Below, piece after piece: positions 22,351 through 34,454 of a DNA stretch of 64,000 bases. The notes under the pieces are model-generated. The model made no database searches. It saw nothing but the letters and a program-made list of their open reading frames with translations, and was not told where the DNA came from. Numbering within the stretch: the stretch's first letter is position 1; every line of letters begins with the position of its first letter. The stretch is taken from positions 191,501 through 255,500 of the forward strand of contig JAOTOM010005053.1 in NCBI GenBank assembly GCA_034440615.1, written 5' to 3'. Origin of the DNA: Ashinkailepas kermadecensis (Eukaryota; Arthropoda; Thecostraca; Neolepadidae). Made by a program: the position numbers and the translations under genes.

Positions 22351-23205
22351 ATGGGTTGAAACAAGGCTATATAGATATTAGGTAGGATTGTCTGGTTCAA
22401 AGATGTGTGGGCCATCCAAGTCGTTGTCATGTGACCTGACAGTCATGTGACTTGACATGTGACCATGTCATGTGACCTGACGGAAAGGAAAGCATCGTAA
22501 CGGCTTACTCAAGTGAGTAAATACCTTCAAAGCCTTTTTCTCAACATCGGACGAAAATTTTGTTGATGATTGGGTAGCCATAGACCATGGCATGGAGTAC
22601 CAAAAACCCATTGTTTGACATTTTTTGTTTAAAAAATATGTATTAAATGTCCGTACCTTTTGTTCACATTATGTTAATTAATGAAACATTGTTGGGATTC
22701 ATACTTGAATAATGGGTTCAAGGGTGTTCTTTTGCCTTGTGCCACTGACGCAATACTTCAAGGATCTCCGACAATAGCTGTCCTGGAATAAAGAATGTCG
22801 GTTCATCACATGCTAATTTTCGCACCTTGAAGTAGTTCTGCATAATCAATTCGCATCACGTTCATGCATGTCTCAAGGGTGTTGCAGCTCGTGTGGCGAG
22901 CCGGATTTCTGATGTATGTCGCCTACCACTTGATTGCCACTCGATAACCGCATCGCTAACCTGTCCAAAAATCTGCGGCAAGTCCAAAAATTGGTTCTCG
23001 ACTGTATTTCCTCTCCATGCATGATCGCTCTACTCGGTAGCTAAAAATGGAGAACCATTCAATAATCAGATCCCAAGAATGGCATTGATGAGATTGGCCG
23101 TCAATTATGACATACCTGGCGCTACGCGATCGCTCACGAATGGCGAGCAATGCAGCCGATGGTGAATTGCATTTGATTTCATTTGATTTTATCCAGATTC
23201 GAGAA
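22351..23205. other. Unassigned AT-rich DNA
   Basis: Short local repeat of CATGTGACCTGACA words at about 22,427-22,482. Otherwise I see no gene. Confidence 0.4.
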
Positions 23206-23213
23206 TGAGTGAG

Positions 23214-24535
23214 CCACTGCCACCGCCACTGCCACTGACACTACCACTGACACTGACACTGCCACTGCCACTGCCACTGACACTGACACTGACACTGTCA
23301 CTGACACAGCCACTGCCACTGCCACTGACACTGACACTACCACTGACACTGACACTACCACAGCCACTGACACTGAAACTGACACTGACACTGACACTAC
23401 CACTGACACTGACACTACCACAGCCACTGACACTGACACTGACACTGACACTGACACTACCACTGCCACTGACACTGCCACTGACACTACTACAGCCACT
23501 GACACTGACACTGACACTGACACTGACACAGCCACTGCCACTGCCACTGACACTGACACTACCACTGACACTGACACTACCACAGCCACTGACACTGAAA
23601 CTGACACTGACACTGACACTGACACTACCACTGACACTGACACTACCACAGCCACTGACACTGACACTGACACTGACACTACCACTGCCACTGACACTGA
23701 CACTGACACTACCACAGCCACTGACACTGACACTGACACTACCACTGCCACTGACACTACCACAGCCACTGACACTGACACTGACACTGACACTACCACT
23801 GCCACTGACACTACCACTGCCACTGACACTGACACTACCACTGCCACTGCCACTGCCACTGACACTACCACTACCACTGCCACTGACACTGACACTACCA
23901 CTGCCACTGACACTGACAATGACACTGACACTACCACTACCACTGACACTACCACTGCCACTGACACTGACACTGACACTACCACTGCCACTGACACTAC
24001 CACTACCACTGCCACTGACACTACCACTACCACTGACACTGACACTGACACTACCACTGCCACTGACACTACCACAGCCACTGACACTGACACTGACACT
24101 GACACTATCACTGCCACTGACACTACCACTGCCACTGACACTGACACTACCACTGCCACTGACACTGACACTGACACTGACACTACCACTACCACTGCCA
24201 CTGACACTGACACTACCACTGCCACTGACACTGACACTGACACTGACACTACCACTACCACAGCCACTGACACTACCACAGCCACTGACACTACCACTGC
24301 CACTGACACTACCACTGCCACTGCCACTGACACTGACACTACCACTGCCACTGCCACTGACACTGACACTGACACTACCACTACCACTGCCACTGACACT
24401 ACCACTGCCACTGCCACTGACACTGACACTGACACTACCACTACCACTACCACTGCCACTGACACTGACACTACCACTGCCACTGACACTGACACTGACA
24501 CTGACACTACCACTACCACTGTCACTGCCACTGCC
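23214..24535 (+). repeat. Hexamer array CACTGA/CACTGC/CACTAC, 1.3 kb
   Basis: About 220 hexamers of three types, with CACAGC and rare CACTGT variants. Blocks of about 170-190 bp repeat in order (for example 23,281-23,470 against 23,515-23,690). It reads as TLPLPLTL on plus and SVSVSGSG or VSVAVVVS on minus, up to 531 codons without stop. These are artefacts. Confidence 0.95.
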
Positions 24536-24773
24536 TGGTGATAACGGGCTTCCCGGACTCACGAACAACTCCATCGAGAATTTCTCCAGGTATGATCGAT
24601 GCAACATCCTGCCATGGAAAAGCAGACACAAAGCTGCACCCGAATACCTGAATAAGTTCAAACCGTGCTCTGAGATGTTCCGGTACGTGGACTGGTTAAG
24701 GCCTGACTGGTCTGGTATTTGCAGACATGTTTTCTTTAGCTATGCCCCAGATCGAGCGTCGCGTTCACGAATT

Positions 24774-24882
24774 AGGTTAAGTTATGTTAGGTTATGTTAG
24801 GTTAAGATGGGCTAGGTTCTGTTAGGTCCGGCTAGGTTGGGTTAAGTTAGGCAAAGGTTAAGTTAGGTTAGGTTAGGCTAGC
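24774..24882 (+). repeat. Degenerate TTAGG-like tract
   Basis: GTTAGGTTATGTTAGGTTAAG followed by more GGTTA words, about 100 bp. TTAGG is the usual arthropod telomere repeat. Here it is degenerate and internal, so it is a dispersed or interstitial tract rather than a chromosome end. Confidence 0.7.
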
Positions 24883-26134
24883 GCGCGCCGGAGGACCTCC
24901 ACATCGCACGCTCTCGACGGAGTGCGGATTCGCACACACTACCCATGAGCTCTCGGAAATTCCTGAAGCCAGAAGCACTTTCGAAGGTAGATTACGATTG
25001 TCGTGAACTCGATTCATGACCCTAGGTTCATATAAATTTCATGACCCTAGGTCAATATCTTGAAGGTCCAATGAGGTCGCGATCGGCCATCACACCGCGC
25101 CGCCGCGCCACAGTCCCGACGAAACCTTTGTGACCTTGAACGCTCGGCGGACGGGCGGTCTTTGCACCCCGCAGTTCTTATATTTTGCCAACGAATTTCG
25201 ACTTTATTTTTCCTTTACATAGAATGTGTTGATCAATTTCTAACGAAGTCCTAAGCTTGCATTACTACATCCCTGCCTATTGATGAGATATCGTCGAAAG
25301 GGAGGAGAGGTGTAGAAGGATTCCGCCCCCTCCTTTCAGGTGAGCGTGCTAGTTTATGTTATGTTAGGTTAGGTCCATGCTGAATCGGTCAGGACACACA
25401 AATGCACCTGCCCTCTTGCATTTGGCTCTTGTCCCCTTCTGTCTATCAAAATATTAGTCAAATGTCAGAGCATCATTGGAAAAACCAAACACAATTCCTG
25501 CCAGTTGGATACTTCACCTGTCACCTCGCCAGTTGTGTTGACAGTCTATGATCTGTGTGAGGACTTTGCCAGAGACGAGTCGTGCACGGGTGCACTGTGG
25601 CCCCGTGCAAAATGGTCGGGGCCAAGTCCATCATTTCGGCAGGACATATCACAGACATTCACGATTTATCCACAATGCGTACGACTTGGATCGTTCAAAA
25701 CATTTCCAAAGTAAACCATTGCATAAACAATGCTTAGCTACTTGAAATGAGTGGAATAATTGATGTTAGAAGTGGTCATTGATAGGCCATTTGTTGTTTA
25801 ATACCTCCGTCTGTAAGAGGATGGCCGATGTAGCCATCCATCACGTATCTAGCTGATCTTGCTCAACAAAATCGTGCCTAAGAAACATCTCGAAATTTCA
25901 TAAACTCTCAGAAATTAACTAGCAAAAGGCCCCAAACATCTCGACTCCCTCTCCGCGCCAAATAAGAGCCAAATCAGAGCCAAATCAGAGCCAAACAAGA
26001 GCCAAATAAGAGCCAGCGCTAGCGTCACGTGACACACGGCCCCGCCGACCGTCTGCGGCGAACACTTTACAATTCATGTGCTGGGATGGCCCGCTGTGTG
26101 AAGCGGCCGTGGGTGTGCCGACCTGGGTACAGAC
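24883..26134. other. Unassigned DNA
   Basis: A short TTAGGTTAGG patch at about 25,360-25,374. At 25,965-26,015 the word AGAGCCAAATC recurs about five times. No gene recognised. Confidence 0.45.
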
Positions 26135-26432
26135 ACCACGTGCCCTTCAGAAGCACCTTGGTTCGGAGCATATGCAATGTGCATTTCAGAAGTGGCCTGG
26201 TCCGGAACATACACCACGTGCCCTTCAGAAATAGCCTGGTTCGGAACATACACCACGTGCCCTTCAGAAGCACCCTGGTTCAGAGCATACACCATGTGCC
26301 CTTCAGAAGTAGCCTGGTTCGGAACATACACCACGTGCCCTTCAAAAGTACACTGGTTAACCTCCCTTCAGAAGTACCCTGGTTCGGAGCATACATATCG
26401 TGCCCTTCAGAAGCGTTCTGTCCCTCAAGTTC
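26135..26432 (+). repeat. 39-bp minisatellite
   Basis: About seven units of 39 bp built on CACGTGCCCTTCAGAAG, then CCTGGTTCGGAACATACAC. Open frames on both strands are artefacts because 39 is a multiple of three. Confidence 0.92.
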
Positions 26433-26477
26433 CTACAAATATTCGTTCAGAAGGGCATATGACTTTCCAACAGCACA

Positions 26478-28058
26478 TTTGAGGCCGCGTTGTGGTGTTA
26501 TAGAGGCTGCATTGTGGTGTTGTAGGGTTGTATTGTGGTGCCGGAGAGGAAATATTGTGGTGCCGTAGAGGCAGCATTGTGATGTTGTCGAGGCGGTATC
26601 GTGATGTCGTAGGGGCTGTGTTGTGGTGCCGTAGAGGCTGTATTGTGGCGTTGTAGAGGCAGTATTGTGGTGTTGTAAGGGCAGTATTATGTTGTTGCCG
26701 AGGCTGTATTGTGGTGCTGTAGAGACAGCATTGTGGTACTGTATGGGGAAATATTGTGCTGCCGTAGGGGCTGTATTATGGTGTTGTAGGAACAGTATTA
26801 TGGTGCCGTAGGGGCAGTATTGTGGTGTTGTAGGGGCAGCATTATGGCATTGTATGGACTGTATTGTCGTGCCGTAGAGGCTGTATTGTGGTGTTGTAGA
26901 GGCAGTATTGTGGTGCTGTAAGGGCAGTATTATGTTGTTGTCGAGGCTGTATTGTGGTGCTGTAGAGGCAGCATTGTGGTACTGTATGGGGAAATATTGT
27001 GGTGCGTCGGGGCTGTATTGTGGTGTTGTAGGAACAGTATTGTGGTGCCGTAGAGGCGGTATTGCGGTGTTGTAGAGGCTGCATTGTGGTGTTGTGCAGG
27101 CAGCATCATGTTGTTGTCGAGACTGTATTGTGGTGCCGTAGAGGCAGTATTGCGGTGTTGTAAGGGCAGCATTATGGCATTGTATGGGCTGTATTGTGGT
27201 GCCGTAGGGGCAGTATTGTGGTGTTGTAGGGGCAGTATTGTGGTGTTGTAAGGGCAGTATTGTGGTGTTGTAGGGGCAGTATTGTGGTGTTGTAGGGGCA
27301 GTATTGTGGTGTTGTAGGGGCTGTATTGTGGTGTTGTAGGGGCAGTATTGTGGTGTTGTAGGGGCAGTATTGTGGTGTTGTAGGGGCTGTATTGTGGTGT
27401 TGTAGGGGCAGTATTGTGGTGTTGTAGGGGCAGTATTGTGGTGTTGTAGGGGCAGTATTGTGGTGTTGTAGGGGCTGTATTGTGGTGTTGTAGGGGCAGT
27501 ATTGTGGTGTTGTAGGGGCTGTATTGTGGTGCCGGGGCAGTATTGTGGTGTTGTAGGGGCAGTATTGTGGTGTTGTAGGGGCAGTATTGTGGTGTTGTAG
27601 GGGCTGTATTGTGGTGTTGTAGGGGCAGTATTGTGGTGTTGTAGGGGCGTATTGTGGTGTTGTAGGGGCTGTATTGTGGTGTTGTAGGGGCAGTATTGTG
27701 GTGTTGTAGGGGCAGTATTGTGGTGCCGTAGGGGCAGTATTGTGGTGTTGTAGGGGCAGTATTGTGGTGTTGTAGGGGCAGTATTGTGGTGTTGTAGGGG
27801 CTGTATTGTGGTGTTGTAGGGGCAGTATTTGGTGTTGTAGGGGCAGTATTGTGGTGTTGTAGGGGCTGTATTGTGGTGTTGTAGGGGGTATTGTGGTGTT
27901 GTAGGGGCAGTATTGTGGTGTTGTAGGGGCAGTATTGTGGTGTTGTAGGGGCAGTATTGTGGTGTTGTAGGGGCAGTATTGTGGTGTTGTAGGGCTGTAT
28001 TGTGGTGCCGTAGGGGCAGTATTGTGGTGTTGTAGGGGCAGTATTGTGGTGTTATAGG
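26478..28058 (+). repeat. 22-bp minisatellite, about 70 copies
   Basis: The unit is GTATTGTGGTGTTGTAGGGG plus CA or CT. Units left of about 27,180 are diverged (GCCGTAGAGG, TTGTCGAGG, CTGTATGGGG). Those from 27,190 to 28,050 are nearly identical. The stop-free complement gives frames of 540-600 codons (NTTILPLQHH), which are artefacts. Confidence 0.95.
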
Positions 28059-28144
28059 CGCTCGCTGCTGCCAGTACTGCTCGTCGTACGACGTCCCTAA
28101 CCTGGCAGCATGCAGTGCAAATAGCAACAGCGGAGAACATACCA

Positions 28145-28790
28145 TGGAGGGCATCGCTGAGTTGACGCGCGACTCTCGCTGCCCGTAACGTGGTCGCAGT
28201 ACACGTGTCGCCAGCATCACATACGTCACCAGCAGTAAACACATCGCTCAGTTGACGCGCGACTCTCGCTGCCCATAACGTGGTCGCAGTACGTGTCGTC
28301 AGCATCACATACGTCACCAGCAGTAAACACATCGCTGAGTTGACGCGCGACTCTCGCTGCCCATAACGTGGTCGCAGTACACGTGTCGCCAGCATCACAT
28401 ACGTCACCAGCAGTAAACACATCGCTGGGTTGACGCGCGACTCTCGCTGCCCATAACGTGGTCGCAGTACACGTGTCGCCAGCATCACATACGTCACCAG
28501 CAGTAAACACATCGCTGAGTTGACGCGCGACTCTCGCTGCCCATAACGTGGTCGCAGTACACGTGTCGTCAGCATCACATACGTCACCAGCAGTAAACAC
28601 ATCGCTGGGTTGACGCGCGACTCTCGCTGCCCATAACGTGGTCGCAGTACACGTGTCGCCAGCATCACATACGTCACCAGCAGTAAACACATCGCTGGGT
28701 TGACGCGCGACTCTCGCTGCCCATAACGTGGTCGCAGTACACGTGTCGCCAGCATCACATACGTCACCAGCAGTAAACACATCGCCTCCA
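28145..28790 (-). repeat. 90-bp minisatellite, about seven copies
   Basis: CAGTAAACACATCGCTG recurs at 28,321, 28,411, 28,501, 28,591, 28,681 and 28,771, an exact 90-bp period. One early unit is 88 bp. On the minus strand each unit reads as 30 residues (MCLLLVTYVMLATRVLRPRY and so on). There is no evidence that this is a real protein. Confidence 0.95.
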
Positions 28791-29437
28791 GTGCACACAA
28801 CACTCTGGTTTAGAAGGTCTGCTTCTGGTGTCTGGCGACCGTCAAGATGGAGAGGATGACGTCATCGAGGATGTGTTATGCTATGCATGCTTGGCATCGA
28901 GGATTACGTCATCGAGGGCGACGTCATCGATGGTGATGCCACAGATAATGATGCGCGAACCCTCCCACGCGCATCGCTCTCTAACAACACCCAAACCGAT
29001 GGGTGGCAGTGACGCCAGGAATCCGCTCCAACAGTGGCGTCGGGCGACGTCTCATGGGCATCCGTACCGGCCTCGAGTTCGCGGCGTCGGTCCGCTGCAT
29101 GTGCGCCCCCTCCCCCCCCACACTGGGGGGTGCACAAAGCTGCCTACTTGTGTGCAATGTAAGCGGCGGAAGTCGGGCACTCATGACTCATAGTGACTCA
29201 TGGTTCTTCATTCGTTCGAGGGTTAAAAGTGCGGAAGGAAAGCTGCGCAAACGCCAACGAGGACAAGCTACAGCATTCACGTAGCATTCGTCTCAGATGT
29301 GTTCATTTATCACACGTGTCACCTTTACTGTATCGTAAATTTGAACAGCACCAACCTAATGTTCTTCCTTCTTTTGAACCTCACCGGCCTCGCGGCACAT
29401 TCTGGTCCTCGACTGCCTACATGCGGCTGTCTCGTGA
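28791..29437. other. Unassigned spacer
   Basis: GACGTCATCGA words recur at about 28,857-28,930. Otherwise unique and without a gene I can support. Confidence 0.45.
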
Positions 29438-29622
29438 GGCTGTCCCATTGGAGTTCCCCTGTCCCATTGGAGTTCCCTTGTCCCATTGGAGTTCCCCTGT
29501 CCCATTGGAGTTCCCTGTATTAGTTCCCTGTCCCATTAGTTCCCTGTCCATTGAGTTCTTGTCCCATAGTTCCCTCCGTGTCCCATTGGAGTTCCCCTGT
29601 CCCATTTGAGTTCCCTTGTCTT
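29438..29622 (+). repeat. 19-bp minisatellite
   Basis: About nine units of GGAGTTCCCCTGTCCCATT. Those in the middle are shortened. Confidence 0.88.
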
Positions 29623-29664
29623 ACGAGCCAGACCTGTAGGCAGCGTCTTGCCATTGACTTATCG

Positions 29665-29985
29665 TGTCTACCATGCGATACGATACGATACGACGTAACG
29701 TATTATTTACAATACAACGTACAATACAATACAACGTACAATACAAGACAATCGCATTTTGTTTACAACACAACGTATCGTATGTTGTCTACCATGTGAT
29801 ACGATACCACGTATCGTATGTTGTTTGCCATAAGATACAATACGACGAATCGTATGTTGTTTACCATACGAAATGATACGACGTGCCGTATGCTGTTTAC
29901 CATACAATACTACACGACGTGCAGTATGCTGCTTACAATACGATACGATACGGCGAATCGTATGTTGTTTACCATACGACGTGCG
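29665..29985. repeat. About 36-bp AT-rich minisatellite with palindromic words
   Basis: CGTATGTTGTTTACCATACG and CGATACGATACGACG alternate about eight times. CGTATG...CATACG inside each unit makes small hairpins. Confidence 0.85.
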
Positions 29986-30087
29986 CCATGTTTGTCATGT
30001 AAATTGCCGGCGGCGAATTCCGGAAATTGTACGGTGACTGGCTTCAGCATCCGAGACCGCTTTGACAACGTGCGCACCGCTGCGCCC

Positions 30088-30256
30088 CATCCGTCGGCTC
30101 CGTCGGCTCCAGTCTCCGTCGGCTCCAGTCTCCGTCGGCTCCAGTCTCCGTCGGCTCCAGTCTCCGTCGGCTCCAGTCTCCGTCGGCTCCAGTCTCCGTC
30201 GGCTCCAGTCTCCGTCGGCTCCAGTCTCCGTCGGCTCCGTCGGCTCCAGTCTCCGT
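30088..30256 (+). repeat. 16-bp minisatellite
   Basis: CCGTCGGCTCCAGTCT repeated about ten times with almost no variation. Confidence 0.95.
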
Positions 30257-30404
30257 GGCGCTCCGCTCCACGGGACTGCCGTCCAGGCGAGGTCGGTTTA
30301 CGCCCCGCCGTCATCTCTGCTCCGTTTACGTGTGTCTGCGCTGCCTGGGCGTCTGTACACGCCGCAGGTGTAACACGTCCGGAGCGGCAGGTGGCAGACA
30401 GCCG

Positions 30405-31272
30405 CCGCCGCAGGTGGGGGCTGTCCAGGTGAGGGCCGCAGGTGGGGGCTGTCCAGGTGAGGGCCGCAGGTGGTCGGGGGCTGTCCAGGTGAGAGCCGCA
30501 GGTGGTCGGGGGCTCATGAGCCGCAGGTCGGGGGTCGTGAGCCGCAGGTGGTCGGGGGCTCCAGGTGCCGCAGGTCAGGGATTAGTGAGCCGCAGGTCGG
30601 GGGACTGTCCAGGTGAGAGCCGCAGGTCGGGGGACTGTCCAGGTGAGAGCCGCAGGTGGTCGGGGACTGTCCAGGTGAGAGCCGCAGGTCGGGGGGCTGT
30701 CCAGGTGTGAGCCGCAGGTGGTCCGGTGACTGTCCAGGTGAGAGCCGCAGGTGGTCGAGGGCTGTCCAGGTGTGAGCCGCAGGTGGTCGGGGGCTGTCCA
30801 GGTGAGAGCCGCAGGTGGTCGGGGGCTGTCCAGGTGAGAGCCGCAGGTGGTCGGGGGACTGTCCAGGTGAGAGCCGCAGGTCGGGGGCTGTCCAGGTGAG
30901 AGCCGCAGGTGGTCGGGGCTGTCCAGGTGAGAGCCGCAGGTGGGGGGCTGTCCAGGTGAGAGCCGCAGGTGGTCGGGGGCTGTCCAGGTGTGAGCCGCAG
31001 GTCGGGGGACTGTCCAGGTGAGAGCCGCAGGTGGTCGGGGCTGTCCAGGTGAGAGCCGCAGGTGGTCGGGGACTGTCCAGGTGAGAGCCGCAGGTCGGGG
31101 GACTGTCCAGGTGAGAGCCGTAGGTCGGGGGACTGTCCAGGTGAGAGCCGCAGGTGGTCGGGGACTGTCCAGGTGAGAGCCGAAGGTGGTCGGGGACTGT
31201 CCAGGTGAGAGCCGCAGGTGGTCGGCGACTGTCCGGGTGAGAGCCGCAGGTGGGACTGTCCAGGTGAGAGCC
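30405..31272 (+). repeat. About 32-bp minisatellite
   Basis: About 28 units built on CTGTCCAGGTGAGAGCCGCA, then GGTGGTCGGGG, with length variants of 28 to 34 bp. CAGGTGAG is a good splice-donor-like word repeated throughout, but there is no exon context. Confidence 0.94.
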
Positions 31273-31339
31273 GAAAACCCGGCGAGGTCTCGCCAACGGT
31301 TGTCGAGCACTGTTGGAAATTGTGCAATGGCCTATGTAC

Positions 31340-31752
31340 TGCGACACAACGAATACTGCACGGTGGTACAACGGTGGTACAACGGTGGTACAGTGACCAG
31401 TTTGACCAGTTCGCTGTGGCATAGTCGCTACTGCACTATGTACTATGGCACGGTAACCATCGTACTGTGACATAGTGGCTACTTCATCATGTGTACTATG
31501 ACACGGTAACCATTGTACTGTAGCATAATAGCTACTGCACTGTGCAATATGACACGGTAACCATCGTGCTGAGGCATAGTGGCTACTGTACTATGCAATG
31601 TTGCACGGTAACCGCATATTGCGGTATGATGGTTACTGTACTATATACTATGGCACTGTAGACGTTATGCTGCAGCAATGCGATTAGTTTCCTGTGGAAC
31701 AGTGACAATTGTACGGTGGTACAGTAACTACTGCCCTGTGGTACAGCGGTGA
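31340..31752 (+). repeat. About 52-bp degenerate minisatellite
   Basis: CATAGTGGCTACTGCACTAT plus GGCACGGTAACCATCGTACT, diverged. About seven copies. Confidence 0.82.
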
Positions 31753-31849
31753 CGTCATACCCCTGCTGAATTTCCATCAGTTGCGCGCTGACTGTATGGC
31801 CGTACTGACTGTGCAGAGTTGAGCGGACTAAGACGTATGTAGCGACACA

Positions 31850-33005
31850 CCACCCGTCCCACCACGTGCAGCCCCCCCCCAGCCCCCGACTGTCGGTACC
31901 TCAGCCACTGGGAGGTGGTGACACACCACCGTCCCACCACGTGCAGCCCCCCAGCCCCCGACTGTCGGTACCTCAGTCACTGGGAGGTGGTGACACACCA
32001 CCGTCCCACCACGTGCAGCCCCTCCCCGACTGTCGGTACCTCAGCCACTGGGAGGTGGTGACGCACCACCGTCCCACCACGTGCAGCCACCCCCGACTGT
32101 CGGTACTCAGCCACTGGGAGGTGGTGACGCACCACCGTCCCACCACGTGCAGCCCCCGACTGTCGGTACTCAGCCACTGGGAGGTGGTGACGCACCACCG
32201 TCCCACCACTGCAGCCCCCCGACTGTCGGTACCTCAGCCACTGGAGGTGGTGACGCACCACCCGTCCCACCACTGCAGCCCCCGACTGTCGGTACCTCAG
32301 CCACTGGGAGATGGTGACACACCACCCGTCACACCACTGCAGCCCCTCCCCCACTGTCGGTAAATCAGCCACTGGGAGGTGGTGACGCACCCCGTCACAC
32401 CACTGCAGCCCTCCCCCACTGTCGGTAAATCAGCCACTGGGAGGTGGTGACGCACCACCCGTCACACCACGTGCAGCCCTCCCCACTGTCGGTACCTCAG
32501 CCACTGGGAGGTGGTGACGCACCACCCGTCACACCACGTGCAGCCCCCCCCACTGTCGGTAAATCAGCCACTGGGAGGTGGTGACGCACCACCCGTCACA
32601 CCACGTGCAGCCCCCCCCCAGACCCCGACTGTCGGTACCTCAGCCACTGGGAGGTGGTGACACACCACCCGTCCCACCACGTGCAGCCCCCCGACTATCG
32701 GTACCTCAGCCACTGGGAGGTGGTGACACACCACCCGTCCCACCACGTGCAGCCACCCCCGACTGTCGGTACCTCAGCCACTGGGAGGTGGTGACGCACC
32801 ACCCGTCCCACCACGTGCAGCCACCCCCCACTGTCGGTACCTCAGCCACTGGGAGGTGGTGACACACCACCCGTCCCACCACGTGCAGCCACCCCCCACT
32901 GTCGGTACCTCAGCCACTGGGAGGTGGTGACGCACCACCCGTCACACCACGTGCAGCCACCCCCCACTGTCGGTACCTCAGCCGCTGGGAGATGCTGACG
33001 CACCA
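31850..33005 (+). repeat. 62-72-bp minisatellite, about 17 copies
   Basis: Core TCAGCCACTGGGAGGTGGTG then CACCACCCGTCCCACCACGT and GCAGCC with a C-run of variable length. The length differences lie mostly in the C-run. Most units contain CACGTG. Confidence 0.94.
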
Positions 33006-33698
33006 CGTAAACGTCTTACGGTACGGTATCACCGAATTACACTGATTGAGATGTTCTGCTCCTCAGTTCTGGAGAGTGGATAGCGATCAGTCAGGCCGAA
33101 GTGTTGGTATCTGACACAAGCCTCTTTGGGCTCACGAGGGAATGGGGCTACTCACCTTGGCAGCCACCATTACCGATCTCCTTGAACACTACTCCTTTGT
33201 CCTCCAGAAACATGAAATGGATTGCTTTCACGTGCATAACCTCCATGTATCATCTCATTGCGACCACCACCGGAAGAGTAAAGCTGCTGTAATTGTGGAG
33301 GTGCTTGGACAAATGCATGCCGGCATACATATGCATACATTAACGAACGTATGTTGAGTATCATCTAATTGTCAGCTCGCTCGATGATATCGCACAGGAA
33401 CACCAACACGATTATAAAGTAGTCAGGCAAGAGTACTTAGAGGCCGAACTGGCTAGTGGTTAGTGGCACGAATCGCACGTCTGACGGCGGCCGCCTATTT
33501 GGTTATATCTGCATCGGCATGTACAAATCAATGACCAGCAAAAGCCCAGCTGTTATGCCGGTGCACTTGAGCGGCGGCGCGAAGCCTCCTGTCTGGTATG
33601 TCTGGTTCCCGCGTATTTTACCCGCGCTTTTGGCCCTGGACGCCTGGCTTCCGGGTGGGCAAACTGGTTACAAGCTCGGGGCCTGGCTATGGCAGAAC
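33006..33698. other. Unassigned DNA, possible SINE fragment
   Basis: At about 33,447-33,475 AACTGGCTAGTGGTTAGTGG looks like a tRNA A-box, but no B-box follows. No gene recognised. Confidence 0.35.
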
Positions 33699-33699
33699 T

Positions 33700-33965
33700 G
33701 TCGCACCTGTACATGGCGAACAGTCACATCTTTATGTGATGGACTGCCACACTTGTTTGTGACTGACTGTCACACCTGTCGGTGGCGGAACTGTCACACC
33801 TCTCTGTGGCGGGCTGTCACACCTGTCTATGGCGGACTGTCACACCTGTCTGTGGCGGACTGTCACATCTGTCTGTGGCGGACTGTTACACCTGTCTGTG
33901 ACAGATTGTCGTACTTGTATGTGGCGGACTGTCACATCTGTTTGTGACGGACTGTTACACCCGTC
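33700..33965 (+). repeat. 23-bp minisatellite
   Basis: About 11 units of CTGTCACACCTGTCTGTGGC plus GGA, with variants. Confidence 0.9.
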
Positions 33966-34083
33966 TGCTCTTCGGTCACCCTGTCACACCCGTCGCCCCG
34001 TGGTCGACACGTCAGGCCCCCCAGGGGATTCGTGCGGAACGTTCTCGTCTGTACACGGTACAACGTCACCAAGCAGCCGACAT

Positions 34084-34372
34084 GCTTGCTCTTTCTCTTT
34101 CTCTTTCTCTTCATCTTCCTCTGTCTCTGTCTCTGTCTCTGCCTCTGTATCTTCCTCTGCCTTTCCATGCTCCTCTTCCTCTTCCTCTGCCTCTTCCTCT
34201 GCCTTTTCCTCTGCCTCTGTCTCTGCCTCTGCCTCTGTCTCTGCCTTGTCCTCTTCCTCTGCCTCTGCCTTTTCCTCTGCCTCTGCCTCTGCCTTTTCAT
34301 CTGCCTCTGCCTCTGCCCTTTCCTCTTCCTCTGTCTCTGCCTCGTCCTCTGCTCCTCCCTCCCTCCCTCCCG
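34084..34372 (+). repeat. Polypyrimidine CTCTGC/CTCTTC tract
   Basis: About 285 bp that are nearly pure C/T on the plus strand, apart from G in CTCTGC. Suited to forming triplex (H-DNA). The minus strand reads as a Glu/Ala-rich artefact frame. Confidence 0.93.
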
Positions 34373-34454
34373 AGGTGACGATAGTGGAGCAGCGGAGCAA
34401 GTCAGAGCTCCCATTAACGGGCTACCGCGACCCCCGGAGCAGGCAGGGGCAGTC

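Noticed and set aside
23189..24800. SVSVSGSG/TLPLPLTL frames up to 531 codons that resemble silk-like or Ser-Gly proteins
   Set aside because: A pure hexamer array gives dipeptide repeats in every frame. No signal peptide or terminal domain adjoining.
24774..24882. Telomere end
   Set aside because: Degenerate, about 100 bp, internal, with unique DNA on both sides.
28145..28790. Possible CRISPR array (regular 90-bp spacing)
   Set aside because: No unique spacers: the whole 90 bp is repeated. The context is eukaryotic and there are no cas genes.
28172..28803. 30-residue repeat protein (MCLLLVTYVMLATRVLRPRY...) on the minus strand
   Set aside because: Each unit restarts the same string with Met and the 90-bp period is divisible by three, so it stays open by chance. 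No support for expression.
33447..33500. tRNA or SINE head
   Set aside because: Only an A-box-like word, no B-box.
33984..34400. Acidic coiled-coil protein (EEEAEAEE) on the minus strand
   Set aside because: Translation of a polypyrimidine hexamer tract.
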